A stretch of DNA of 44,532 nucleotides from an uncultured Lachnospiraceae bacterium. GTDB taxonomy: Bacteria; Bacillota; Clostridia; Lachnospirales; Lachnospiraceae. Position 1 is the stretch's first letter. Each line of letters opens with the position of its first letter. Shown here one piece after another: positions 33,795 to 41,822 of this stretch. The stretch lies in NCBI GenBank assembly GCA_910588125.1, contig CAJUPI010000022.1:1-44532 (forward strand), read 5' to 3'. The notes below the pieces were generated by a model that was given only the letters and a program-made list of their open reading frames with translations, had not been told where the DNA came from and ran no database searches. The translations under genes were made by a program, and so were the position numbers.

Positions 33795-35153
33795 ATGTTA
33801 AAAAAGGTATTGGCAGTAACAATGGCAGCAATCATGACAGTTGGCCTGACGGCCTGTGGAGGAGGAAGTTCCGCCAGCAGTGCCGGTAATGAAACGGCTG
33901 CGGCAGAGACGAAGGCAGAGGCGGGGGCAAAGGAAAGCACCGGGAATGAAGCCTCGGGAGGGAGCCATGAGCCGGTAACCATCACTATGTGGTGGCCAGG
34001 ATCCGGCGAAGGCTATGAGCAGCTGGCAAAGGGACTGGCAGATTTGGTACATGAAACTTACGACTGGATTACCATTGATTATCTGGTAGTTCCATGGGGA
34101 GATTATGATTCTAAAATGAATGTGGCCTTTGCAGGCGGCACTGCTCCGGATATTTTTGGTGTAGGAATGAATCCGCTTCCCAACTATGTACAGACAGGCA
34201 ATTTGTTAGAGCTTGAGAATTATCTGCCGGAGGATTGGGACGGCTGGGAGGATATTCCTCAGAATGTGCTGGACTGCGGAAGCTTTGACGGGCACTTCTA
34301 CGGTGTTATGATGTGCGATGTACGTCCTCTCATTTATCGAAAGGATTTGTTTGAGAAGGCGGGCCTTGCGGAAGCGCCGAAGAATAAAGAAGAGCTGTGG
34401 GATTATGCACAAAGGCTGACAGAGCGTGATGAAAATGGCAAAGTAACGCTGGCCGGCTTCCAGATCGGCACTACCGGGTATGTGGATAATACATTATATC
34501 CTATTGCATTGATGCATGGACAGGATCGCCTCTGGGATGATGATTATAACCTGCTGATGCTAGAGCCGGCTATGCTGGAGACCGTAGAATATGCTAAGCG
34601 TTTTGTGACAGAGGGGCTGTGTGATTACAGTGATGCCACCATCGGTACGTCCGCCTTCGCAGCAGGTAATGCGGCAATGAGCCTGAATACGTCTTGCAAT
34701 GAGCTGGGAAATATGCGTGAGACCCTGGGTTTGGAGAAGGTTGGGGTTGCGGTGCCTCCCACAGAAGGCGGCTCCAATTTCCTGGGCGGAACGATTGTTT
34801 CGGTAAACAATAAGGCAGAGAACATGGAAGCAGTTCTGATGGCTTACCAAGTGATGACGAATACCAAGGGCTGTGAGCTGGCTGGCCTGTGTGCAGGTTT
34901 CTGCCCGCCTCGTAAATCCTCTCTGCCGGTCTATATTGCGCAGGATCCGGATATCTATGGTGTAGTAGCTGAGATCCTTCCGGCAGCGAAGACTTACGGC
35001 CCCCTGAATCCTTATTTTGCCGATTTTAGAAACCTTGCCTTACTTCCATGGATGGAAAAAATTTATTATGGTAAGGTTGACGTAAAAGAGGGGCTTGAAA
35101 GTGCGTGCAGGGATTACGATGAGGCGCGTAAGTTAAGAGATGAAAATAACTAA
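33795..35153 (+). CDS. ABC sugar transporter substrate-binding lipoprotein
   Basis: A 452 aa family 1 extracellular solute-binding protein. The lipobox is GLTAC with Cys21, then a Ser/Ala/Glu-rich linker to about residue 52, then the binding fold starting VTITMWWPGSGEGYE. Aromatic residues near the N-terminus of the mature domain are typical of oligosaccharide binders. It has AGGAGG at normal spacing. It is probably the missing ligand receptor for the permeases at 27301-29074, because the promoter design is the same. A strong stem-loop follows before the xylanase gene. Confidence 0.92.
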   Translation: MLKKVLAVTMAAIMTVGLTACGGGSSASSAGNETAAAETKAEAGAKESTGNEASGGSHEPVTITMWWPGSGEGYEQLAKGLADLVHETYDWITIDYLVVPWGDYDSKMNVAFAGGTAPDIFGVGMNPLPNYVQTGNLLELENYLPEDWDGWEDIPQNVLDCGSFDGHFYGVMMCDVRPLIYRKDLFEKAGLAEAPKNKEELWDYAQRLTERDENGKVTLAGFQIGTTGYVDNTLYPIALMHGQDRLWDDDYNLLMLEPAMLETVEYAKRFVTEGLCDYSDATIGTSAFAAGNAAMSLNTSCNELGNMRETLGLEKVGVAVPPTEGGSNFLGGTIVSVNNKAENMEAVLMAYQVMTNTKGCELAGLCAGFCPPRKSSLPVYIAQDPDIYGVVAEILPAAKTYGPLNPYFADFRNLALLPWMEKIYYGKVDVKEGLESACRDYDEARKLRDENN

Positions 35154-35181
35154 AGATAACTAAAGAACATGATATCCCGGA

Positions 35182-35232
35182 GTCAAAAGGTCATGGTTGA
35201 CATGCTTGCATGTTGAATCATGACTTTGGGAC
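35182..35232 (+). promoter_or_regulatory. Stem-loop after the binding-protein gene
   Basis: GTC-N2-AAGGTCATG pairs with CATGACTTTGGGAC. An inner perfect stem, ACATGC/GCATGT with a two-base loop, sits on top. No T-run follows. It probably acts like the other stem-loops behind binding-protein genes in this window, raising binding-protein message over downstream genes. Confidence 0.5.
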
Positions 35233-35282
35233 CCGCAAAAACAGGAAAAAGCAGCCCGGCAGGGCGGATAAGGAGATTTGGC

Positions 35283-36872
35283 GTGATTTACAGAGTAAAA
35301 AAGCAGAAAAACGAGATGGACACGTATGTTCTGTATGATGTCAACCGAATGCCTCAGGCGTGTTATGCCGAAGATCGGGGGGACATAATAGAATTTGACA
35401 GTTCTCTGGACAGAGCCGTGTTTTTTACAAAACTTTTTATTCCCGGCTTTGGTGGAGCACTTCTTTTTGCAGATAACTGCAAAGAGGGATATCCCCCCGG
35501 TGAGGAGGCAATAGACTTTTACTATGAAGCGGCGCGTAGTCGGATGTATGCCTTGGATCAGTATAAAAAGGAGGTAATTGCAAATTATGGCCAGATCCCG
35601 GTTCAGGCAGAGGATCGCCTAAAAAGGGCATCAGAGCTGTTAATGCAGGGAGCTGTGTCAGAAGAGGCAAGCCTAAAGATTCTCTGTGAGCTTTTATGGG
35701 CGGGGGAGGAAATCGTAAGTTTTGAATCAAGAAGCAAGATTGCCAGAACAGGCCTGAGAGATGACTTTCTGGTTGGGTGTTCGACCAAAGGGTTTACCGA
35801 CAGTACCCCGGAGTGGAAAAGATATTTTAGTGAACTGTTCAACTGTGTATGCGTACCGACCCACTGGGGTATTGTGGAGCCGGAGCAGGGAGAAAAACAC
35901 TACGATGTGCTGGATGAAATGATTCGGTGGAGCAAGGCGCAGGGGATGGTTGTCCGCGGGCATGCCCTGTACTGGTTCAGCCCTAACTGGGAGTGCAATA
36001 CCTGGATCGAAAAGCTGAGCTATGAAGAAGTAAAGAAGCTGGTACTGGAGCGTATCGATTTCTTGACCAGGGAGTACAGAGATTATTTTGATCTGGTGGA
36101 CTTCAACGAGCCGATTCAGGCCAACGCAAAGAACATGACCTTTGATGAGCATTTTGCTATCATGAAAGAAGCTTATGCCATTGTGCGCCGGAATGCTCCC
36201 GATTGTAAACTGATGTTGAATATTTTTAATGAATGGCAAGAGCTTTATGGCTTAAACCGCAGCGATTTGAATCGGATTCAGAAAGATTATGGACAAATTA
36301 AGAGTATTCAGCCGCGTGATAATGAATGGTGTGTGACAATCTATGAGTATCTGGATCGCTGTGTGGCGGAGGGGCTTCATTTTGATTGCCTGGGAATTCA
36401 GTGGCATGATCACCCATATGATCTGTTTTCTTCCAGAGAAATTATCAAGAACTGGTATAATAGATATCATCTTCCGATTCATCTGACCGAGCTGGAGGTA
36501 TCCTCCTCCGATAAGCCGGCGTCTCTGGTACAGTTTGGCAGGCCCTTCCCGGCCACCCATTTGTATTGGCATGATACCTGGAATGAAGAGATCCAGTCGG
36601 AATGGTTCCAGAGCTTTTTGGAGCTGATGTACAGCCTGGACGAGGTGAAGGAATTCAGTACTTTTAGTTTTTGCGATGCGCCAAAGCAGTGGGGGAGCTA
36701 TACTGACAAATACCCGGTGGCCAGACGTTTTCAGGTAGGGGCGATTGCCTACGCAGGCCTTTTGGATGAGGATGAGCAGCCAAAGCCATCTTATTACGGC
36801 CTGAAATATGCGATGAAACGGTTGGGAATCAAAAAACATCTGCCAAGGCAGGGGGAAGAGGGATTATCATGA
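35283..36872 (+). CDS. Cytoplasmic GH10 endo-1,4-beta-xylanase with extra N-terminal domain
   Basis: A 529 aa retaining xylanase. The GH10 barrel occupies about residues 155-515. RGHALYWFSPNWE is the family HxxxW-type block, the acid/base Glu276 is in DLVDFNEPIQ and the nucleophile Glu403 in IHLTELEVS. Residues 1-150 form an additional domain I do not recognise, with beta-strand-like sequence near FFTKLFIPGFGGALLF. No signal peptide is present, so it would cleave imported xylo-oligosaccharides. GTG 35283 is chosen because AAGGAG is 7 nt upstream; the upstream open frame to 35220 overlaps a stem-loop. It overlaps the next gene by 4 nt. Confidence 0.88.
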   Translation: MIYRVKKQKNEMDTYVLYDVNRMPQACYAEDRGDIIEFDSSLDRAVFFTKLFIPGFGGALLFADNCKEGYPPGEEAIDFYYEAARSRMYALDQYKKEVIANYGQIPVQAEDRLKRASELLMQGAVSEEASLKILCELLWAGEEIVSFESRSKIARTGLRDDFLVGCSTKGFTDSTPEWKRYFSELFNCVCVPTHWGIVEPEQGEKHYDVLDEMIRWSKAQGMVVRGHALYWFSPNWECNTWIEKLSYEEVKKLVLERIDFLTREYRDYFDLVDFNEPIQANAKNMTFDEHFAIMKEAYAIVRRNAPDCKLMLNIFNEWQELYGLNRSDLNRIQKDYGQIKSIQPRDNEWCVTIYEYLDRCVAEGLHFDCLGIQWHDHPYDLFSSREIIKNWYNRYHLPIHLTELEVSSSDKPASLVQFGRPFPATHLYWHDTWNEEIQSEWFQSFLELMYSLDEVKEFSTFSFCDAPKQWGSYTDKYPVARRFQVGAIAYAGLLDEDEQPKPSYYGLKYAMKRLGIKKHLPRQGEEGLS

Positions 36873-37804
36873 TTTATCGGACTTTGGGAAAAACCGGGTT
36901 TGAAGTATCTTGCATCGGGCAGGGCTGCTGGAATATCGGCAACCAATGGAAAACGATGGAGGAGAAGGAGGCACAGGCAATCATTCGAGAGGCTTATGAC
37001 TGCGGAATTAATCTTTATGACGTGGCGGATAATTATGGGCAGCCAAATGGGACTTCAGAACTCCGGCTTGGCAAATGTATTCAGGATATCAGAAGCAAGC
37101 TCTTTCTTGTATCAAAGATCGGCCATTGGGGAGAACGAAGCGGGCAGCCGGTGCCCTACACAACGCCGGATATGATCCGGTTATGCGGACATGCCTCTCT
37201 GGGGAGGCTGCAGACCAGTTATTTAGATGTTGTGCTGTGCCATGACGGATTCATAGAGGATCCCTCCGTGTTTATAGAAGGGCTGGAGGCATTGAAAAAA
37301 GAAGGCTTTATTCGGGAATATGGAATTTCCACAGACAGCCTTGCCGTGTTGAAGCGATTTTATGAAATGTCAGACGGTCATTGCTCGGTAGTAGAGCTGG
37401 AGTACTCCATGGTATGTCCCGAAGCAGAAACCAATGGATTGTTAGATTATTGTATAGAAAAAGATCTTGGCGTCCTGGTAAGGGGGCCGCTGGCTCAGGG
37501 GCTGGTGACCGGAAAATATACCAAGGAGTCCGTATTTACGGATTCGATAAGGATCAATTATAATAAAGGGCAACGTTATCGAAAAAAATTTGAACAATGC
37601 ATTGATATTATGGAGCGAATTAAAATGGAGTTTGGTGATGAAAATTTGATTGAGCTGGCATTGCAGTATGTCAATTCGCATGAGGCGGCCCCGGTATCGA
37701 TTCCGGGAGCCACCAGTATCCGGCAGGTCAGGTCGAATGCAAAGGCAGGGGATCGCCTTTTGGATCGCCAAAGCCTGGAACTTTTGCGGAAAATAAACAA
37801 ATAG
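36869..37804 (+). CDS. Aldo/keto reductase
   Basis: A 311 aa member of the AKR family. It has LYDVADNYGQPNGTSE with the catalytic Asp and Tyr (about residues 50-65), Lys in LVSKIGHWGE and His in VLCHDGFI. It probably reduces or oxidises a sugar released by the xylanase. Start ATG overlaps the xylanase stop (ATGA), so translation is coupled. The C-terminal SIPGATSIRQVRSNAKA is the usual cofactor-binding segment. It is the last gene of the operon, 24 nt from a convergent regulator gene. No terminator is visible in that gap. Confidence 0.89.
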   Translation: MIYRTLGKTGFEVSCIGQGCWNIGNQWKTMEEKEAQAIIREAYDCGINLYDVADNYGQPNGTSELRLGKCIQDIRSKLFLVSKIGHWGERSGQPVPYTTPDMIRLCGHASLGRLQTSYLDVVLCHDGFIEDPSVFIEGLEALKKEGFIREYGISTDSLAVLKRFYEMSDGHCSVVELEYSMVCPEAETNGLLDYCIEKDLGVLVRGPLAQGLVTGKYTKESVFTDSIRINYNKGQRYRKKFEQCIDIMERIKMEFGDENLIELALQYVNSHEAAPVSIPGATSIRQVRSNAKAGDRLLDRQSLELLRKINK

Positions 37805-37827
37805 ATCATCAGGAAACTTATACTATG

Positions 37828-38700
37828 TCACATCCGGTTTGACAGGATTGCCTTTTTAGAAGGATTGAATCCAGCCGGATCCGCCAGAAAGAGGGCGGAC
37901 TGGATGATTCCCCAGATGGTGATTTCGCAGATGTTGGGCAGGAACATATAATGCAAATCATCAGGGATATCATGGTTGTAATAAAGTACATAATCAGCCA
38001 GCTTTGCCAGTGTGGAATCGGGAGCAGAGGTGATGGCGATAATGGTGGCGCCAGCTTTTTTGGCAATAAGAAGAGGCGCATTGATGCTCTTTGCTTCTCC
38101 GCTGTAAGCAGAGCCCACTACCACATCCTGTGGGGTAAGACGATGGGCGGCAACCTTCATGTCTACAATATCGTTATATGCCTGACTTAGAATACCGGCC
38201 AGCATCAGCATTTGCTGGCCGTATAAAGAAGAAATATAGGAGCTGCTCTGTCCATAAATATGGATCATGCGGGCATTTTGTAAAACATGGACAATTTCTT
38301 TTAGCTGTTTAAAATCTATCATGCGCAAGGTCTCGGAAAAGCACATGGTTCCGGTTTTCAGAAGCTTTTGAACCACCATATCCAGAGAATCATTTTTCGT
38401 AATCAGAGTATCCTCGTTTTTGGGAAGCTTTCGCTGGGACATATGAAATTTCATTTCGCTGAAGCCGGAGTAGGAAAGAGACTGGCAAAAGCGTGTGATG
38501 GTAGAGGCAGCGATGTTTGTTTTGCGGGAGAGTGTGGTAATAGAAGAGTGAATTACTTCATCTTGGTGGGAAAGGATGTACCTGGCCAGTTTTTTCTGCT
38601 GTTTGGGCAGAAAGGAATACTGGGAGCTGATACGGCTGATGTATTCATCGGTTTCGATTTCTGAATTTAGATTTTTATCAATATAATCACGAATATCCAT
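37828..38700 (-). CDS. MurR/RpiR family transcriptional regulator
   Basis: A 290 aa regulator with an N-terminal helix-turn-helix of the RpiR type (about residues 5-90), containing TLSRKTNIAASTITRFCQSLSY. A C-terminal SIS sugar-phosphate-binding domain covers about 125-265, with IYGQSSSYISSLYG and GSAYSGEAKS marking the phosphosugar site. It would bind a sugar phosphate and control the divergent dehydrogenase operon; a 25-bp palindrome lies in the intergenic region. AAGGAG is 6 nt before the start. Confidence 0.92.
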   Translation of the reverse strand: MDIRDYIDKNLNSEIETDEYISRISSQYSFLPKQQKKLARYILSHQDEVIHSSITTLSRKTNIAASTITRFCQSLSYSGFSEMKFHMSQRKLPKNEDTLITKNDSLDMVVQKLLKTGTMCFSETLRMIDFKQLKEIVHVLQNARMIHIYGQSSSYISSLYGQQMLMLAGILSQAYNDIVDMKVAAHRLTPQDVVVGSAYSGEAKSINAPLLIAKKAGATIIAITSAPDSTLAKLADYVLYYNHDIPDDLHYMFLPNICEITIWGIIQSALFLADPAGFNPSKKAILSNRM

Positions 38701-38790
38701 TGGGGGCTCCTTGCTGGTTTATCACACTCTCAGCGGACAGGCAGATGCCTCCTTGTCTGGTGAGAATATGGTTTCAAGAGAATAAAACAA

Positions 38791-38815
38791 TTTGTGATAT
38801 ATAGTATATCACAAA
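38791..38815. promoter_or_regulatory. 25-bp palindromic operator, likely for the RpiR-family regulator
   Basis: TTTGTGATATA-N3-TATATCACAAA is a perfect inverted repeat with 11-bp arms. It overlaps the probable -10 region (TGATAT at 38795-38800, with TTTCAA at 38772-38777 as -35), ending 21 nt before the SDR start. Repression of the SDR/iron-alcohol-dehydrogenase operon by the adjacent regulator is the simplest reading. Confidence 0.65.
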
Positions 38816-38836
38816 ATTTATGGATGGAGGAACAAA

Positions 38837-39631
38837 ATGAATTTTAATTATATCAACAAGGTGTTTTCTCTTGAGGGAAAGGAAGCGGTGGTAACCGGAG
38901 CCAGCTCCGGCATTGGACGGGGGATTGCCCTGTCTTTGGCGAATCTGGGGGCAAATGTGGCTTTGCTGGGAAGAAACCAGAAAGGTCTTGCAGAGACAGA
39001 GAGGCAGATTCGGGAGAATGGAGGGAGCTGTGAAAGCTATCAGGTAGATGTCACGTCGGAAGGACAGGTGGAGGAATTTTTTCGTGTTCATTGGGCGCAG
39101 CATAAACAGATGGATATTTTTGTGGCCAATGCAGGAATTAATTATCGGGCAGAGCTGCTGGAATCTGAGATGGAGGAGATCGATCGGGTGATTAATACCG
39201 ATTATAAAGGGACCATCTACGGAGTAATTCGTGCAGGGAAAATCATGAAAAAGCAAAAATCAGGGAATATTGTGATTATTACTTCGATCAATGGAATTAG
39301 TGCAATGGGAAACCTTGCCGTTTATTCTAGTATCAAATATGCGCTGGAAGGACTTACCAGGGCGTTGGCTGCCAGCCTCGGCCCCTACGGGGTTCGGGTA
39401 AACAGCTGTGCGCCGGGCGTAATACTCTCGAATATTAATAAAAATGTATACGGAAAAGAAAACAATTTGAAAGCAAAACTGCAGTCTATTCCTCTGGGAA
39501 GAATTGGGCAGCCGGAGGATATCGGTGATGTAGTGGCCTGTATGGTCAGCGATGCGTTTCGATTTATGACCGGGACCACGATACTGGTAGACGGAGGAGA
39601 GCTGATGCGGGGGATGCAGAAGCAGGATTGA
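38837..39631 (+). CDS. SDR family oxidoreductase
   Basis: A 264 aa classical short-chain dehydrogenase. The cofactor motif TGASSGIGRG is at about residues 19-28, ANAG at about 98, the catalytic Ser in ITSINGIS and the Tyr/Lys pair in YSSIKYALEG. Resembles gluconate 5-dehydrogenase or fructuronate-type reductases. GGAGGAACAAA serves as ribosome binding site, and the operator palindrome is just upstream. It is cotranscribed with the iron-type alcohol dehydrogenase 56 nt downstream. Confidence 0.88.
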   Translation: MNFNYINKVFSLEGKEAVVTGASSGIGRGIALSLANLGANVALLGRNQKGLAETERQIRENGGSCESYQVDVTSEGQVEEFFRVHWAQHKQMDIFVANAGINYRAELLESEMEEIDRVINTDYKGTIYGVIRAGKIMKKQKSGNIVIITSINGISAMGNLAVYSSIKYALEGLTRALAASLGPYGVRVNSCAPGVILSNINKNVYGKENNLKAKLQSIPLGRIGQPEDIGDVVACMVSDAFRFMTGTTILVDGGELMRGMQKQD

Positions 39632-39687
39632 GAACTTTAAAGGACAAGAGAAGGAAGAACAAAAATAGAAAAGGAGAGCAAGCAGTT

Positions 39688-40872
39688 ATGTTAAATTTTG
39701 AATTCAGCCTTCCTACAAAGGTGTTATTTGGGCGTGATGCGGAAAATCAGATTCCGGATATTATCCGGAAAAACGGATTTCAAAAGGTTTTGCTTCATAC
39801 TTACGATGAAGAGTTTATAAAAAGGGTTCCTGTATATAAGAAAATCAAAGAAATGCTTAAGAATGCCGGGATTTCTTATATCGAGCTGCTGGGAGTCCGG
39901 CCGAATCCCACGCTGGATCTTATAGGAGAGGGGATCGAGCTGTGCAGAAAGGAAAACGTGGATTTTATTCTGGCAGTTGGCGGAGGCAGCGTAATTGATT
40001 CAGCCAAGGGGATTGCGTTGGGAGTCCATACCAGCCTGGAGGATGTATGGGCGTTTGCTGAGGGAAAGAAGGAGCCGGATATCAATCAGACGGTAAAGCT
40101 CGGCGTAGTGCTGACAGCTGCGGCGGCAGGCTCAGAAACCAGTACGGCAACCGTGTTGACCAATGAAAAGCTGAATCTGAAGCGGGGAGCACATCATGAG
40201 GCCAACAGGCCATTTTTTGCAGTGATGAATCCGGAAATTACATATAGCGTATCGGCTTTCCAGACCGCCTGCGGGGTGTTTGACAGTATCATGCACGTCT
40301 GTGAACGTTATTTTACTGCTTCAACGGATGCCGCGATCTCGGATCGGATGGCAGAGGCCATTATGAAATCCATCATTGAGGCGGGGTATTCGGTGATGAA
40401 AGATTTGAATGATTATGAAGCGCGTGCAGCAGTGATGTGGGGAGCTTCCATGGCTCATAACAATCTTGTGGGATGCGGCCGCCAGAAGGGAAGTGGCATA
40501 CATTTGATAGAAGAGGAGATGCATTCCGTAAAACATGATATCGTACATGGAGCCGGTCTGTCGGTAATATTTCCTTCCTGGGCGCGTCAGGCATATCAGA
40601 AAGCACCTATGCGGCTGGCGCAGTTTGCCAATCGTGTCTGGGATGTGGAGATGAATTTTGAAAATCCCGGGGAGACAGCCTTACGGGGAATCGAAAAAAT
40701 GGAAGCGTTTATCGATTATCTCGGGCTTCCCCGGACGATGAAGGAGATTGGGATAGATCCGAAGGACTTTCCACAGATTGTAGAACAGTGCACTCAGAAT
40801 GGCCGCAGGGTATCAAATCTTTGCGATTTCACCCCGCAGGATGTGATGGAGATTCTGGAACGGGCAAAGTAG
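39688..40872 (+). CDS. Iron-containing alcohol dehydrogenase (butanol dehydrogenase-like)
   Basis: A 394 aa group III metal-dependent alcohol dehydrogenase. The cofactor region ILAVGGGSVIDSAKGIA is at about residues 92-108. Metal-binding candidates are in FDSIMHVCERYF and in VKHDIVHGAGLSVIFPSW, which has the expected His. The frame is open upstream, but AAGGAGAG points to ATG 39688, where family similarity starts (NFEFSLPTKVLFG). It likely balances redox by reducing an aldehyde or keto sugar. A long hairpin element begins 45 nt after the stop. Confidence 0.9.
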   Translation: MLNFEFSLPTKVLFGRDAENQIPDIIRKNGFQKVLLHTYDEEFIKRVPVYKKIKEMLKNAGISYIELLGVRPNPTLDLIGEGIELCRKENVDFILAVGGGSVIDSAKGIALGVHTSLEDVWAFAEGKKEPDINQTVKLGVVLTAAAAGSETSTATVLTNEKLNLKRGAHHEANRPFFAVMNPEITYSVSAFQTACGVFDSIMHVCERYFTASTDAAISDRMAEAIMKSIIEAGYSVMKDLNDYEARAAVMWGASMAHNNLVGCGRQKGSGIHLIEEEMHSVKHDIVHGAGLSVIFPSWARQAYQKAPMRLAQFANRVWDVEMNFENPGETALRGIEKMEAFIDYLGLPRTMKEIGIDPKDFPQIVEQCTQNGRRVSNLCDFTPQDVMEILERAK

Positions 40873-40917
40873 GGGGGATAAAGGCAATGCCGCTTCGTTG
40901 ATTTTCCCGGAAGGTAC

Positions 40918-41161
40918 GCCAGGGAAGAAGGAGCGGGAAGCAGCCGGAAATGGTCTGCTGCTTTTTCCAGTTTCGGGATTAAGAATTCCTAAAATCCCTG
41001 ATTTTTGCGAAAAGCGAAACGAAAATCCCCAAACTCGCTTCGCTCAGACAGAGTGGATTTTCGTTTCCATGCAAAACTCAGGGATTTAAGGACTTCTAAA
41101 TCCCTGCAAAGTCAAAATCATCAGACCATTTCCGGCCGTTTCCCGCTCCTTCTTTCCTGGC
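40918..41161 (+). repeat. Long inverted-repeat hairpin element, copy C
   Basis: Forty-nucleotide outer arms (40918-40957 and 41122-41161) are complementary with three mismatches and unrelated to the arms of copies A and B. The conserved block TTCGGGATTAAGAA is at 40972-40985 and the apical sequence AACTCGCTTCGCTCAGACAG at 41032-41051. The inner stem reads GAAACGAAAATCC/GGATTTTCGTTTC, where copy A has GAAACGAAAATGC/GCATTTTCGTTTC: a compensatory change. It lies in sense orientation after the iron alcohol dehydrogenase gene. Imperfect direct repeats (40883-40903 and 41188-41208) flank it. The rest of the 40873-41314 gap is AT-rich with nothing else recognised. Confidence 0.9.
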
Positions 41162-41314
41162 TGAGTACTCTCAGAGATAAACTTAATGGCATTGCCCCTT
41201 CGTTAGTTACTGCCTCAGCTAGGGATAATAAATAATGTTTCATTTTCATAAGCTCAGTATCGACTTCAAATTAACCAGATGCATTTCTTCCAGACATTTT
41301 TTATCTTTCTTCTC

Positions 41315-41803
41315 TTATAATACATCGGATAACAGTTTCCAACTGTCACTTTTAATATCATCAGAATAAGTTTCTGTACAAATGCAAAGTTCACTGCTTT
41401 GCTTATCTTGACGAACAATACCACCAAGCAGTTTATATTTATTGGTATAAGCCTTTAATACTCCGAATTTTTTGGCAGTGTACTTATCAATGTCTTCGCT
41501 ATCGCCAAACTTAGTAAATCCACCTTTTGTTTCTATTATCCACACTTTACCATCATTTGTTCCTATAATATAATCAGGATAAAATGATTTTTGCTTTCCA
41601 AAGTTATCCATATAAACGATAGAGAAATATTCAATGCCCTTATCTCCGTTCTTGTAAAACCAATGAATATTTATGCTATTTTCACAATAGCGTTCAAAAA
41701 GTTTTTCGGGCATGGAACGTTTTTCAGCGGAAGAAAGATATCCTTTATATACATTCTTCGAAAATTCCGTCTGAGACTTTGAAATTCCGTCATAAGTAAA
41801 AAT
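41315..41803 (-). pseudogene. C-terminal fragment of a type III restriction enzyme (Res subunit)
   Basis: About 160 residues match the end of the helicase/nuclease subunit of type III restriction systems. The PD-(D/E)xK nuclease motif is readable as FYPDYIIG followed by WIIETKGG. The N-terminal helicase domains, hundreds of residues, are missing: upstream of about 41803 the frame runs antisense into the replication-initiator remnant. The open frame to 41911 is therefore a chimera of two fragments. AT-richer composition than the neighbouring genes suggests acquisition. No methylase gene is nearby. Confidence 0.7.
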
Positions 41804-41822
41804 CATTTCTAACGGAAAACCG

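Noticed and set aside
40898..41235. Two small frames across hairpin copy C
   Set aside because: Same reason: the frames are by-products of the conserved core, with no codon bias or initiation signal.
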